A stretch of DNA of 14,690 nucleotides from Dehalococcoidia bacterium UBA2979 (lineage in GTDB: Bacteria > Chloroflexota > Dehalococcoidia > UBA2979), in assembly GCA_002348225.1 (NCBI GenBank), contig DEAP01000036.1:1-14690 (forward strand). The letters are read 5' to 3'. The notes below the pieces were generated by a model that was given only the letters and a program-made list of their open reading frames with translations, was not told the origin of the DNA and made no database searches. Position 1 is the stretch's first letter; each line of letters opens with the position of its first letter. The translations under genes were made by a program, and so were the position numbers. Of this stretch, positions 1 to 7,227 are shown in pieces.

Positions 1-573
1 TCTGAGAACCACGATTTGTTCCTGCAGTGCTGATCTCAAGTGTGGACTACGAATCATCGATTCCATTTTTTGGATGATTGATTCTCTCGTTTCCCGCAGT
101 TCATAGCGAATTTCATCTAACTCGCTTGACGCGTTATCCCTCACTATCCCAGTATCCTCAACCACCGCATCTATGGATTGAATGGTCGTTTCGAGTCCGG
201 CAATCTGACGAATATGTGCCCATATATTTGGATAGATATCCGAAAACTCACTTAACGAGTTTCGGCGAGAATTTCCGTATTTGGCTACCTTCATAATGCT
301 CAACAGATCAACTGCAGTAAGGACAGCACCTCGTTCGGCCTGAGCAGCTAAGTCCCTCACATCCTCAAAGCCTGTCCCCAGTAACTGGACCTTCTGTCGT
401 TTGGCATGTATCGCTTCCATTGTTTCTGACTGGAGTTTGATAACGTTGGAGTAATCGGAGATTGGAAGGACGCTGAGTGCGAGGTTTTTCCCAGCCTCCG
501 ATCGCGTAAAGGACGCTAGACGTTCTAAAATGAGATTAAATTCCAGTTTTTCGAGATGATAGAGATTAGTCAT
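1..573 (-). CDS. mutS2: Endonuclease MutS2, N-terminal part (partial, runs off left edge)
   Basis: An open frame of 191 codons starts at the ATG complementary to 573-571 and is still open at base 1. The product begins MTNLYHLEKLEFNLILERLA, the typical MutS2 opening (a short lead, then LEF..IL..L). Near residues 153-191 it has the MutS2 core signature: an ED.G.VRDNAS.EL..IR stretch, a long charged helix, then LQEQIVVLR. Only this N-terminal core/lever part is present; the ATPase and C-terminal Smr nuclease domains would lie beyond the edge. MutS2 family proteins bind branched DNA or collided ribosomes and act in recombination control or ribosome rescue; which applies here cannot be told. I see no clear Shine-Dalgarno sequence upstream. 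The gene diverges from the lipoprotein gene across 13 bp. Family identity is fairly sure from the N-terminal pattern alone. Confidence 0.85.
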   Translation of the reverse strand, partial: MTNLYHLEKLEFNLILERLASFTRSEAGKNLALSVLPISDYSNVIKLQSETMEAIHAKRQKVQLLGTGFEDVRDLAAQAERGAVLTAVDLLSIMKVAKYGNSRRNSLSEFSDIYPNIWAHIRQIAGLETTIQSIDAVVEDTGIVRDNASSELDEIRYELRETRESIIQKMESMIRSPHLRSALQEQIVVLR

Positions 574-587
574 ATAGTTTATAAAGA
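573..587. promoter_or_regulatory. Very short AT-rich divergent intergenic region with possible -10 elements on both strands
   Basis: Only 13 bp separate the start codons of mutS2 and the lipoprotein gene. The segment holds TATAGT at 573-578 on the plus strand and TATAAA at 583-578 on the minus strand. If these are -10 elements, both messages would begin almost at their start codons. That agrees with the lack of a Shine-Dalgarno sequence before either gene. No convincing -35 boxes were found inside the flanking coding regions, so this is tentative. Confidence 0.3.
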
Positions 588-1234
588 TGCCGTACCAATT
601 ATTTTCTTACACTCCTAAGAGCATATTCAAGAATACAGTTATTGTTCTGATCGCAGTACTGGTATTGAGTGCTTGTGGTCAGGACAACAACGCGGATCGA
701 CTGAAGGTGAAGAGTCTTGCTTCGGGGTCGAGCGAGAACCCGTACGGGGTTGTATTCGCTACCGTTACCCCTGTTACTCTCGAAGCACTAACCGATTCAG
801 AACAGGAAAGCTCCGATGGTGTGGATGAGACATCGAAGACGGCCTCATTTTCGGTGGTGGGTTCAGGATGGAGTTCACGTCGACAAAATGCGTACTGGGT
901 AGATTTACTATTCGACAATGATGTTCGTTTACCGAATTCCGGCTATGTACTGTTCTCATTGCAGGTGTTCCGGGCGAGTTCTGGAACAATTAATGTCCCG
1001 TTACTCGAGCAGATCGAATGCCAGGAGATTAGTTGTTCGAATACTCTCTATTTTGTTGTCGAGTTGGGATATAAACCGCTACGACTTGTTCATGCCGATG
1101 GTAGGGCTTGGGACATTGATGCGCCTGAGCGGCCAGCCACGCCCACTCCCATATCGACGGCAAGCCCCGTTCCAACAAGTGAGGCTACTGTTACTGAAGG
1201 TACCGCCACGGCAAGTCCGTCAGGGGATGACTAG
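587..1234 (+). CDS. Putative secreted lipoprotein of unknown function
   Basis: The 215-residue product has a lipoprotein signal peptide: an N-region with Lys11 and Lys15, a hydrophobic core at about residues 17-28, and the lipobox LSAC ending at Cys30, the expected lipidation site. The mature part has a Ser/Asp/Glu-rich linker (about 60-85). A globular, probably beta-rich region follows (about 86-180) with two cysteines, 145 and 150, that could form a disulfide. The C-terminal tail (about 183-215) is rich in Thr, Pro, Ser and Ala and looks unstructured. ATG 587 is the first start after an in-frame stop at 575-577, and no other ATG, GTG or TTG precedes the signal peptide. I do not recognise the family. 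The gene stands alone, diverging from mutS2 and converging on selA. The signal peptide call is solid; the function is unknown. Confidence 0.8.
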   Translation: MPYQLFSYTPKSIFKNTVIVLIAVLVLSACGQDNNADRLKVKSLASGSSENPYGVVFATVTPVTLEALTDSEQESSDGVDETSKTASFSVVGSGWSSRRQNAYWVDLLFDNDVRLPNSGYVLFSLQVFRASSGTINVPLLEQIECQEISCSNTLYFVVELGYKPLRLVHADGRAWDIDAPERPATPTPISTASPVPTSEATVTEGTATASPSGDD

Positions 1235-2629
1235 TCAAGGGTGAATAAGCTGAGATACTTGGCGGAGCCCAGAGATAACGATGTGATCTTGACTGGGAAG
1301 AACAGTTCTTGGATCAAGTAATAATCTCCCATCGTTAATGACTGAAATTATGGGAGTGTCTAGGTTTCTCAAGGTCCGTACTGTCTCATCTAGCTGATTT
1401 TGCGGCAGCTGGAGGCCGCAGCATATAGTTTGGAGTGTTTGCCCGGGTAAACTGCCGCCACCGATAGTAGATTTATGAGGCATCACAGCGGCATTTCCTT
1501 TCCACGCATTGACATACTCACTTGCCCGTGCCGACAAGGACTCAGTATCCGCAGAAATCATTTGCCAGATTGGAATTGCTGTTGTGGCCTCCTCGCGCTC
1601 ATAATGTTTGAGCGTCTCGATAAGGCCGGCGATAGTGCCCTTGTCGGGTCTAAGCGCTCGAGTAAGTGGGTGTTTTCTTATCCTTGCTATCAGATCTGCC
1701 CGTCCTAGTATTATCCCAGATTGTGGTCCGCCAATCAGTTTGTCCCCAGACGCTAAAACTAAATCGGCTCCGTCTTTGATACATTCGCTTAGTAACGGTT
1801 CGTGCGTAAGCCCGAACTGACTGGAGTCTATGAGCGAACCAGATCCGATATCGTCGATAACTGGCAAATCATTAGTTTCTGCAGCTTTGACTATATCGGT
1901 GAGTGACGCCTCTTCCGTAAAGCCCTCTATGGAGAAGTTGGAGGGATGGACTCTCATTAAAGCTTTCGTGTCGGGACCCATGGCCTCGAGATAATCTGAG
2001 GCCCTCGTGCGATTAGTTGTTCCAACTTCACGCAATATACAGCCTGACTGACTCATCACATCAGGAATTCTAAATCCTCCCCCAATTTCCACAAGTTGGC
2101 CTCTTGAAATTATGACTTCACCGCCGGCACATATAGCCGCCAGTGTCGTTAGCACGGCCCCGGCATTATTGTTCAAGATCAAAGCATCCTCAGCTCCGGT
2201 CAGTCGCCGCAAAAGAGTGCCAAGATGATCGAACCGTGATCCTCGTCCACCAGTGGTCAAATTATATTCGAGGTTCGAGTATCCCTCATTTATGTTATTC
2301 ATCGCCTGGGTTGTTTCCTTCGACAACGGTGCGCGTCCAAGGTTTGTATGCAGAATGACTCCAGTGGCATTTACTACTGACTTGAGGGTGGTTTGCTGGC
2401 TCCGTAGTTTGAGTTCGACAGAACCAATTAGATCTTCTAATTTTTCAGACTTGTCTTGTCCATTGAGGACCTCTTCTCTTAGGGCATCTAAACTCTCTCT
2501 GACAACCGTGGTCACGTTAGTTCTTCCATAATTTTGGATCAAAGCCTCACAGCGAGGATCGTCCACGATTTTCGAGGTTGAGGGGATCTCCCTAAGTAAT
2601 TTACTGCGTTTATTGTTCTCTTCTGACAC
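1235..2629 (-). CDS. selA: L-seryl-tRNA(Sec) selenium transferase
   Basis: SelA is a PLP enzyme that converts Ser-tRNA(Sec) to selenocysteyl-tRNA(Sec) using selenophosphate. The 464-residue product has the usual family length. It shows the N-terminal helical region that opens with LLREIPS, the block NATGVILHTNLGRAPLS (about 87-103), and GYSNLEYNL with GGRGSR (about 117-132). Conserved VIDDIGSGSL follows, and the PLP site SGDKLIGGPQSG carries Lys297, matching the catalytic lysine of bacterial SelA. Translation appears to start at GTG 2629; no clear ribosome site is visible. It lies 28 bp downstream of serA and is probably co-transcribed with it. Its stop codon directly abuts the stop of the convergent lipoprotein gene. 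The presence of SelA implies that selB, selC, selD and at least one selenoprotein exist elsewhere in the genome. I saw none here. Confidence 0.96.
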   Translation of the reverse strand: MSEENNKRSKLLREIPSTSKIVDDPRCEALIQNYGRTNVTTVVRESLDALREEVLNGQDKSEKLEDLIGSVELKLRSQQTTLKSVVNATGVILHTNLGRAPLSKETTQAMNNINEGYSNLEYNLTTGGRGSRFDHLGTLLRRLTGAEDALILNNNAGAVLTTLAAICAGGEVIISRGQLVEIGGGFRIPDVMSQSGCILREVGTTNRTRASDYLEAMGPDTKALMRVHPSNFSIEGFTEEASLTDIVKAAETNDLPVIDDIGSGSLIDSSQFGLTHEPLLSECIKDGADLVLASGDKLIGGPQSGIILGRADLIARIRKHPLTRALRPDKGTIAGLIETLKHYEREEATTAIPIWQMISADTESLSARASEYVNAWKGNAAVMPHKSTIGGGSLPGQTLQTICCGLQLPQNQLDETVRTLRNLDTPIISVINDGRLLLDPRTVLPSQDHIVISGLRQVSQLIHP

Positions 2630-2657
2630 GGTTTTAAGTTTAGGGCTTGCTGAACAT

Positions 2658-4253
2658 TTAAAGTGTGACTTGCCTTACTCGACTGATTCCCTCAACTAAA
2701 GCGACCTCAGTGATTTCGTCGCTAGTCAGTGGGCGATCTACTCCGATGACCATTAATGCTTTTGAGTCATGAGAGTGCCCAGGAGCCACTGACATCGAGG
2801 AAATATTAACTCCAAGTTCACCCATAATCTGACCAACTCTTCCCACCTCGCCTGGTTGATCCAGATTCTCAACAAATAGTAAGACACTACCAACTGGTCT
2901 GAAATCAATATTCCAATCGCCGATGCTAACGATTTCTAGACCAATGCCAGCATTAGTGACCGAAATTGTTTCGGTGGTTTTGTCTGTGAACAAAGTAATT
3001 TCCACTAAATTTTCGTAAGGTTCGACAGGCTCACTCTTTATTTCGTGTACCACTAAACCGGTTGCATCTGCCACGGCGGATGCATTAACTATATTTACCT
3101 GGGCGCTCGTAACCGGTCCGAGCATCCCAATTATTGCCGACGAGCGTAACGGGTGAGTTTCAAGGTTATTGAAATTACCTTTATAAGTAATATGTGCCTT
3201 TTCTATGTTGCCATCTGATTCTGGTCCCAGAGCAAGCTGCGTGGCTATATTTCCCGCGGCGCGACATACTGCCAAATAAGGTGACAACTTGGTCATAGTG
3301 TCAGGATCCACGGTTTCAATATTCACAGGAAATTCTGGTACGGCACCATCGAGAATTGATATCACCTGCTTTGCAACGCTAACAGCAGCACGTACCTGTG
3401 CTTCGTCCGTAGACGCCGCAAGATGAGGTGTAACGGTAGTTTTGGGATGAATGCTGAGCGGATTGTCGATGGCTGGTTCTTCGGAGAATACATCTAAGGC
3501 TGCATGTGCCAAGATATTTGAGTCTAAGGCCTCAATTAGTGCTTTTTCATCAATCAGAGCTCCCCGAGCTGCGTTGACTATGCGGAGTCCGGGTTTAGCG
3601 TGTTTCAGAGTATCCGAATTGATTATATGTTTTGTTTCCTCGTGAAGAGCTGTGTGCAAGGTTACGAAATCGCTGCGTTCAAACAGTTCATGCAATGAAC
3701 AGAGTTCCACTCTAAGTTCGAGTGCTCTGTCTTTTGATACGAATGGGTCATAAGCGATCACCCGCATTCCGAACGCAATTGCACGGGCAGCGACTTCAGC
3801 CCCGATTCTTCCTAGACCGACTATTCCAAGCGTTTTCTCGGAGATCTCTACCCCTGCGTATTTGCTTCGTTCCCATTCCCCGCTTTGCAGAGATTGGTGA
3901 GCTAAAGCCACGTTACGAGCAGACGCTAATAGCAAGGCGAAGGCATGTTCTGCAGTCGAGATAGTATTTGCAAACGGCGAATTCACGACGACAATCCCGT
4001 GTTCTGTTGCCGCTTCAACGTCCACGTTATCAATGCCCACGCCTGCGCGAGCGATCACTTGGAGGGACTCCCCAGCCTCAATTATTGTTCGGGTAACTTC
4101 AGTCTGGCTTCGGACAATCAGACCGACCACCCCTGACATCTGTGCAACGAGTTCTGATTCAGACAATCCTGTTGCAATCTTAACTTGATGTTCCGTCTTA
4201 AGTAGCCTTAGACCCTCGTCGGATATCTTGTCTGCTATCAGAATTAATGCCAT
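2658..4253 (-). CDS. serA: D-3-phosphoglycerate dehydrogenase, long form with ASB and ACT domains
   Basis: SerA catalyses the first step of the phosphorylated serine pathway, oxidising 3-phosphoglycerate to 3-phosphohydroxypyruvate with NAD. The 531-residue length fits the long type. Residues 1 to about 100 and 280-310 form the substrate domain. The nucleotide domain has GLGRIG at 146-151, the acidic strand end YDP (168-170), NAARGALID with Arg230, SEEP with Glu259, and TPHLAAST with His277, the expected Arg/Glu/His catalytic set. An intervening (ASB-type) domain fills about 315-450. A C-terminal ACT domain follows, with PGEVGRVGQIMGELGVNIS, which in this family usually carries serine feedback or regulatory function. 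The start at ATG 4253 lies 20 bp after the aminotransferase stop, and selA follows, so the three genes look like one operon. Confidence 0.96.
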   Translation of the reverse strand: MALILIADKISDEGLRLLKTEHQVKIATGLSESELVAQMSGVVGLIVRSQTEVTRTIIEAGESLQVIARAGVGIDNVDVEAATEHGIVVVNSPFANTISTAEHAFALLLASARNVALAHQSLQSGEWERSKYAGVEISEKTLGIVGLGRIGAEVAARAIAFGMRVIAYDPFVSKDRALELRVELCSLHELFERSDFVTLHTALHEETKHIINSDTLKHAKPGLRIVNAARGALIDEKALIEALDSNILAHAALDVFSEEPAIDNPLSIHPKTTVTPHLAASTDEAQVRAAVSVAKQVISILDGAVPEFPVNIETVDPDTMTKLSPYLAVCRAAGNIATQLALGPESDGNIEKAHITYKGNFNNLETHPLRSSAIIGMLGPVTSAQVNIVNASAVADATGLVVHEIKSEPVEPYENLVEITLFTDKTTETISVTNAGIGLEIVSIGDWNIDFRPVGSVLLFVENLDQPGEVGRVGQIMGELGVNISSMSVAPGHSHDSKALMVIGVDRPLTSDEITEVALVEGISRVRQVTL

Positions 4254-4273
4254 GGTGTCTGAGACTCTGGTGG

Positions 4274-5362
4274 TTATGGTTTGAAATCTAGATCACTTAA
4301 AGTGTTAGCAAGCGCCTGGAGGGCGGCATCGAGGTCTTCATCGGGCATATAACCCAGATGGCCGAAGCGAAGTATCTGTCCTTTTAAAGAGGCCTGACCC
4401 CCAGCAAAGACAGTATTGTATCTCTCCCGTGCGATCTTGAGCATTTCCAGCCCATCCAAACTGTCGGGGACCTTTATGGAGGTAACAGTGTTTGACTCGA
4501 CACCCTCAGCAGCGAACAATTCGAGTCCAAGTGCTTTCACCCCATTTCGCACTCTTTGTCCAGCATTTATGTGTCGAGCCCAGATAGCCTCTACACCTTC
4601 CTCGAGCATCATGTTGAGGGCTGTATCGAGTGAGAACCAGACTGAGATAGCAGGAGTCCAGGGGGTTTGCCCGTCAGCCAAAGAATTTTTGTGGCGAAGA
4701 AGATCAAAGTAGAACCGTGGTTGTGGATTATCAGCATGCCGTTGCCAGGCTCTCTCATTGACCGATACAAACGACAGCCCCGGTGCCGTCATCCAACCTT
4801 TCTGAGATCCCGAACAGACCACATCTACATCCCACTCATCCGTTCTGAACTCTACTGAGGATAAAGAGGAAATGGCATCAACAACGAGGAGTGCTTCATG
4901 ATCATGAGCCAGTTTGGCCAACTCAGGCACTATCGGATTAGTGACGCCGGTCGATGTTTCGTTATGCGTAACAAAAACTGTTCTGATTTCATTGTTACGC
5001 TTCAGGGCTTGTTCTATGACGTCAAGGTCAGCAGCTGTTCCGAATTCGAATTCTAAAACCGTTGCAACTCCACCATACGCATGAACTAAATCGCGGAACC
5101 TATTTCCAAATACACCAATAGTAATCACCAAAGCATGTGATTGAGGCGGCATGAAATTTACAACCGCCGCCTCCATAGCACCGGTACCTGACGCAGTAAG
5201 GGTGAGTAAATCATTTCCTGTCAGGTATATTTGCTTAAGTTTCTCAGCAGTTCTGGCGCTTAAGTCGGCAAATTCTGGTCCTCGATGATTGATCATCGGC
5301 GAAGAAGAAGCCTTGGCGACTTCGTCGGGAACTGGTATGGGCCCAGGCAGTCTTAGATTCAC
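4274..5362 (-). CDS. Class V aminotransferase, probable phosphoserine aminotransferase by context
   Basis: The 362-residue protein belongs to the class V PLP aminotransferases of the alanine/serine-glyoxylate aminotransferase type. Seen motifs: LPGPIPVP at the N-terminus, NHRGPEF (25-31), TASGTGAMEAAV (56-67, cofactor phosphate loop), HNETSTG (133-139), VVDAISSLS with Asp162, and SGSQKGW with Lys188 as the PLP lysine. By sequence it is not classical SerC. Its position 20 bp before serA suggests it transaminates 3-phosphohydroxypyruvate to phosphoserine, a role class V enzymes of this type are believed to fill in lineages lacking SerC. Serine-glyoxylate or alanine-glyoxylate transamination is the alternative. 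Translation starts at GTG 5362, supported by a good Shine-Dalgarno TTGGAG at 5373-5368, five bases before the start. Family sure, substrate inferred. Confidence 0.9.
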   Translation of the reverse strand: MNLRLPGPIPVPDEVAKASSSPMINHRGPEFADLSARTAEKLKQIYLTGNDLLTLTASGTGAMEAAVVNFMPPQSHALVITIGVFGNRFRDLVHAYGGVATVLEFEFGTAADLDVIEQALKRNNEIRTVFVTHNETSTGVTNPIVPELAKLAHDHEALLVVDAISSLSSVEFRTDEWDVDVVCSGSQKGWMTAPGLSFVSVNERAWQRHADNPQPRFYFDLLRHKNSLADGQTPWTPAISVWFSLDTALNMMLEEGVEAIWARHINAGQRVRNGVKALGLELFAAEGVESNTVTSIKVPDSLDGLEMLKIARERYNTVFAGGQASLKGQILRFGHLGYMPDEDLDAALQALANTLSDLDFKP

Positions 5363-5367
5363 GCTAA

Positions 5368-5373
5368 CTCCAA
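5368..5373 (-). promoter_or_regulatory. Ribosome binding site supporting a GTG start
   Basis: TTGGAG on the minus strand lies five bases before the GTG at 5362-5360. It decides the start of the class V aminotransferase, which would otherwise lack an ATG at the conserved N-terminus (NLRLPGP). Confidence 0.7.
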
Positions 5374-5383
5374 TTTAATTCAT

Positions 5384-5471
5384 CCTACTAACAGAGCTTT
5401 GAGTTCAAATTTAATCGTCTACGATCATACTCTGTTGCCTACGGTTTATAGTCAACGGCGGTAGGGCAGAG
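5384..5471 (-). promoter_or_regulatory. Spacer rich in inverted repeats upstream of the aminotransferase-serA-selA genes; possible promoter, operator or attenuator
   Basis: The spacer between the DUF1015 stop and the aminotransferase holds several inverted repeats. TTTGA-gt-TCAAA lies at 5398-5409 and ATCGT-ct-ACGAT at 5414-5425. AACAGAG (5390-5396) can pair with CTCTGTT (5430-5436). CTCTG-ttg-CCTAC (5430-5442) can pair with GTAGG-g-CAGAG (5461-5471). The last two pairings share the same arm and so exclude each other. On the minus strand TTGACT (5455-5450) and TATGAT (5429-5424) resemble promoter boxes, but their 20-bp spacing is too long for a strong one. The first hairpin could also end the DUF1015 transcript, although no T-run follows it. 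I cannot tell operator from attenuator from sequence alone. Confidence 0.4.
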
Positions 5472-5479
5472 TCGCTCAT

Positions 5480-6808
5480 CTAACCAAGTTTGTCTGTTAG
5501 TGAATAAAAAACCATCCCTGTGCCCAGCTTCGGGTAGTAGTAAGTCGTCTTTTGAGGTAGAACTTCTCCGGTTGAAGCAACCGACTGGACCTGGTCAATG
5601 GTTGCAGGATTCACGAGGAAGGCAGCTTTTGCTGAGCCTGTTCGGACAGCGTCTTCCGCGTCATGAATGTCCTCGGTGAAACCTACACGACCAGCTCCAG
5701 ACAGTGCTGCCTGGTCGATACCAAAGATAGGCTTCAAAATAGTCTCGGTGAGTATGAGCGCGTCCACCTGCCTTGAAGCCGTATTCAGTCTTGATGGGAT
5801 AGTCTCGTCAACCGCCATCCGGTCCCGTGCGACGAGCGTATGGACAGAAGGAGTTGAAGACGACTCTTCGAGTCCGATACCCACGAAAGAGACCGGGCCT
5901 GCGTAATTTTGTTGTGTCTGCGACCAGGCGATTTCGATCGATGCCACCCTCTCAACATCGAATAGCGCAGAAAGCCTTTCGACTGCATCTCCCGGGACTT
6001 CATCTTGGAGGAGCAGTCTATGCGTTGGGAGTATTATGAAGCTTTCATCCTGATCGGAACCCAGTCCCATCAACGCGAAGGATGACGCGGCATTGGCATC
6101 GTGCGAATTATTGGCGTCTAGATAATCCAGAGCAGTCATAGTTCGATGATGCCCGTCAGCAACCGTGGCAGGCATATTTTGTAGAACTGTCTGGAACTGT
6201 TTAATATGGCTTCGACTAGTGATTTGCCATAACTTATGCACAATATTTGACGAGTCAACGCCCGAAAAATCTGGTTCACTCAAGCCTTGATTTAGTAGCG
6301 TGAGAAACGCGCGTTGAGGATCTTCCACGGAACAAAGTATCGGACTGATGGCATGGCCGGAAGACTTATATAATTTCAAACGATCTTCGCGATGTGGCAT
6401 CATTGTGGATTCGTGATGTCTGATTATTCCTTCGGCCGGTTTTGATAGCTGGGTGGCAGCAAGGAGTACACGTCTTTTGAGTTGCTTTGGGACGCTGTTA
6501 TGGGTGACAGGGTCTCTGAACGTTTGTTCATATATATAGACTGAGCTTTGCCTATCTTTGATCAGGATTCCAGCCTTAGTCCATGCCCGGATCTGTTTAA
6601 GGACCTCCCTATAACCCGCGGGTGTTTTTTTTGGGTTTTCGAGCAGTGAGGCGTTATAGCGACGGTCATTTGCCTCGGATTGAGATAGTCCCTGAAGCAG
6701 ATTCAATTCTTCGGCACTGACAATGTCGTACGGCGGTGCAATGACCTCAGAGCCGTTGACTTTGGTGGGGTCATATCGTAAGCCTTTAAAGGGACGAATC
6801 TCGGGCAT
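5480..6808 (-). CDS. DUF1015 family protein linked to serine biosynthesis
   Basis: The 442-residue protein matches the DUF1015 (COG4198) pattern. It opens with IRPFKGLRYDP, followed by VIAPPYDIVS (22-31). A central ADGHHR motif lies in AT-VADGHHRTMTALDYL, and the typical C-terminal block LPQKTTYYYPKLGTG-V-YSL closes it. The DGHHR segment resembles the phosphate-binding corner of ParB/sulfiredoxin-fold proteins, a fold that includes the ADP-dependent free serine kinase SerK of archaea. That link is from memory and is not shown by this sequence. DUF1015 genes recur next to serA and aminotransferase genes in several phyla, as here, so a role in serine or phosphoserine metabolism is likely. The start at ATG 6808 has no strong ribosome site. 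It lies 117 bp upstream of the aminotransferase, same strand, so it may be the first gene of the cluster. No signal peptide or membrane segment is seen. Confidence 0.88.
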   Translation of the reverse strand: MPEIRPFKGLRYDPTKVNGSEVIAPPYDIVSAEELNLLQGLSQSEANDRRYNASLLENPKKTPAGYREVLKQIRAWTKAGILIKDRQSSVYIYEQTFRDPVTHNSVPKQLKRRVLLAATQLSKPAEGIIRHHESTMMPHREDRLKLYKSSGHAISPILCSVEDPQRAFLTLLNQGLSEPDFSGVDSSNIVHKLWQITSRSHIKQFQTVLQNMPATVADGHHRTMTALDYLDANNSHDANAASSFALMGLGSDQDESFIILPTHRLLLQDEVPGDAVERLSALFDVERVASIEIAWSQTQQNYAGPVSFVGIGLEESSSTPSVHTLVARDRMAVDETIPSRLNTASRQVDALILTETILKPIFGIDQAALSGAGRVGFTEDIHDAEDAVRTGSAKAAFLVNPATIDQVQSVASTGEVLPQKTTYYYPKLGTGMVFYSLTDKLG

Positions 6809-6827
6809 TGTTCACATCATCATTTCT

Positions 6828-6853
6828 TTGAAACCTGCAGTTTCCCTTATACT
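6828..6853 (+). promoter_or_regulatory. Possible sigma70-type promoter for the HIT gene
   Basis: TTGAAA at 6828-6833 and TATACT at 6848-6853 lie in the 101-bp divergent spacer between DUF1015 and the HIT gene. The -10 match is good but the 14-bp spacing is short, so the -35 assignment is doubtful. Confidence 0.3.
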
Positions 6854-6900
6854 GCCATGATTGAAGCATAATTGCCAGAAAGCGTTTGTCAGTCCGATTT

Positions 6901-6908
6901 GGAGGAGG
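6901..6908 (+). promoter_or_regulatory. Ribosome binding site that fixes the HIT gene start
   Basis: GGAGGAGG lies just before ATG 6910. It argues against the longer reading from TTG 6886, which would be translated through the ribosome site as a Gly-rich lead. Confidence 0.75.
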
Positions 6909-6909
6909 C

Positions 6910-7227
6910 ATGGCTTGTATATTTTGTGAGATTATTGCACATCGTGAACCGGCTGAAATCTTTTACGAAGACGAGGATTCGATTGTTTTCCGTAACCGAT
7001 TAAAGTGGGCACCCATAATGCTGCTCGCTGCGCCAAAAGTGCATAGGACACAAGGTGAACTATGGTCAGACATGGCGGCGGTGGGTCGTGCTGCGATCCG
7101 TGTTGCAGAAGAGCAGTGTCCTAACGGTTTCCGATTGATATCCAACTTTGGCTACGACGGTATGCAAAGTCAGAGCCATGCGCACGTGCATATTCTTGGG
7201 GGGCATTTCCTCGGTGAATACGCTTAA
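6910..7227 (+). CDS. HIT-family (histidine triad) nucleotide-binding protein
   Basis: The 105-residue product starts MACIFCEIIAHREPAEIFYE, the typical HINT-like opening with a Cys3-x-x-Cys6 pair that often binds zinc. It ends with SQSHAHVHILGG, where His90, His92 and His94 form the histidine triad that hydrolyses nucleoside phosphoramidates or similar AMP derivatives. A further His45 sits in APKVHRTQGEL, where the family has PK-H. The length is at the short end for HINT proteins. The ATG at 6910 is chosen because the conserved CIFC block follows at once and a strong ribosome site precedes it. It diverges from DUF1015, and its TAA overlaps the stop of the convergent small gene by a few bases. 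The physiological substrate cannot be inferred from context. Confidence 0.93.
   Translation: MACIFCEIIAHREPAEIFYEDEDSIVFRNRLKWAPIMLLAAPKVHRTQGELWSDMAAVGRAAIRVAEEQCPNGFRLISNFGYDGMQSQSHAHVHILGGHFLGEYA

Noticed and set aside
78..296. Plus-strand open frame of 72 codons inside the mutS2 region
   Set aside because: The minus strand is open through the whole region and gives a convincing MutS2 N-terminus; this frame is a shadow.
2253..2531. Plus-strand open frame of 92 codons inside selA
   Set aside because: Antisense to the conserved N-terminal half of SelA; no features of its own.
5363..5479. A tRNA gene (for example tRNA-Sec) or T-box leader in the spacer before the aminotransferase
   Set aside because: The GTTCAAAT string looks like a T-loop at first, but its flanks do not form a T-stem or acceptor stem. 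The spacer is too short for a T-box and lacks the T-box motif.
6886..6909. Extended N-terminus of the HIT protein from TTG 6886
   Set aside because: The extension translates the ribosome binding site and adds residues before the conserved N-terminal block.
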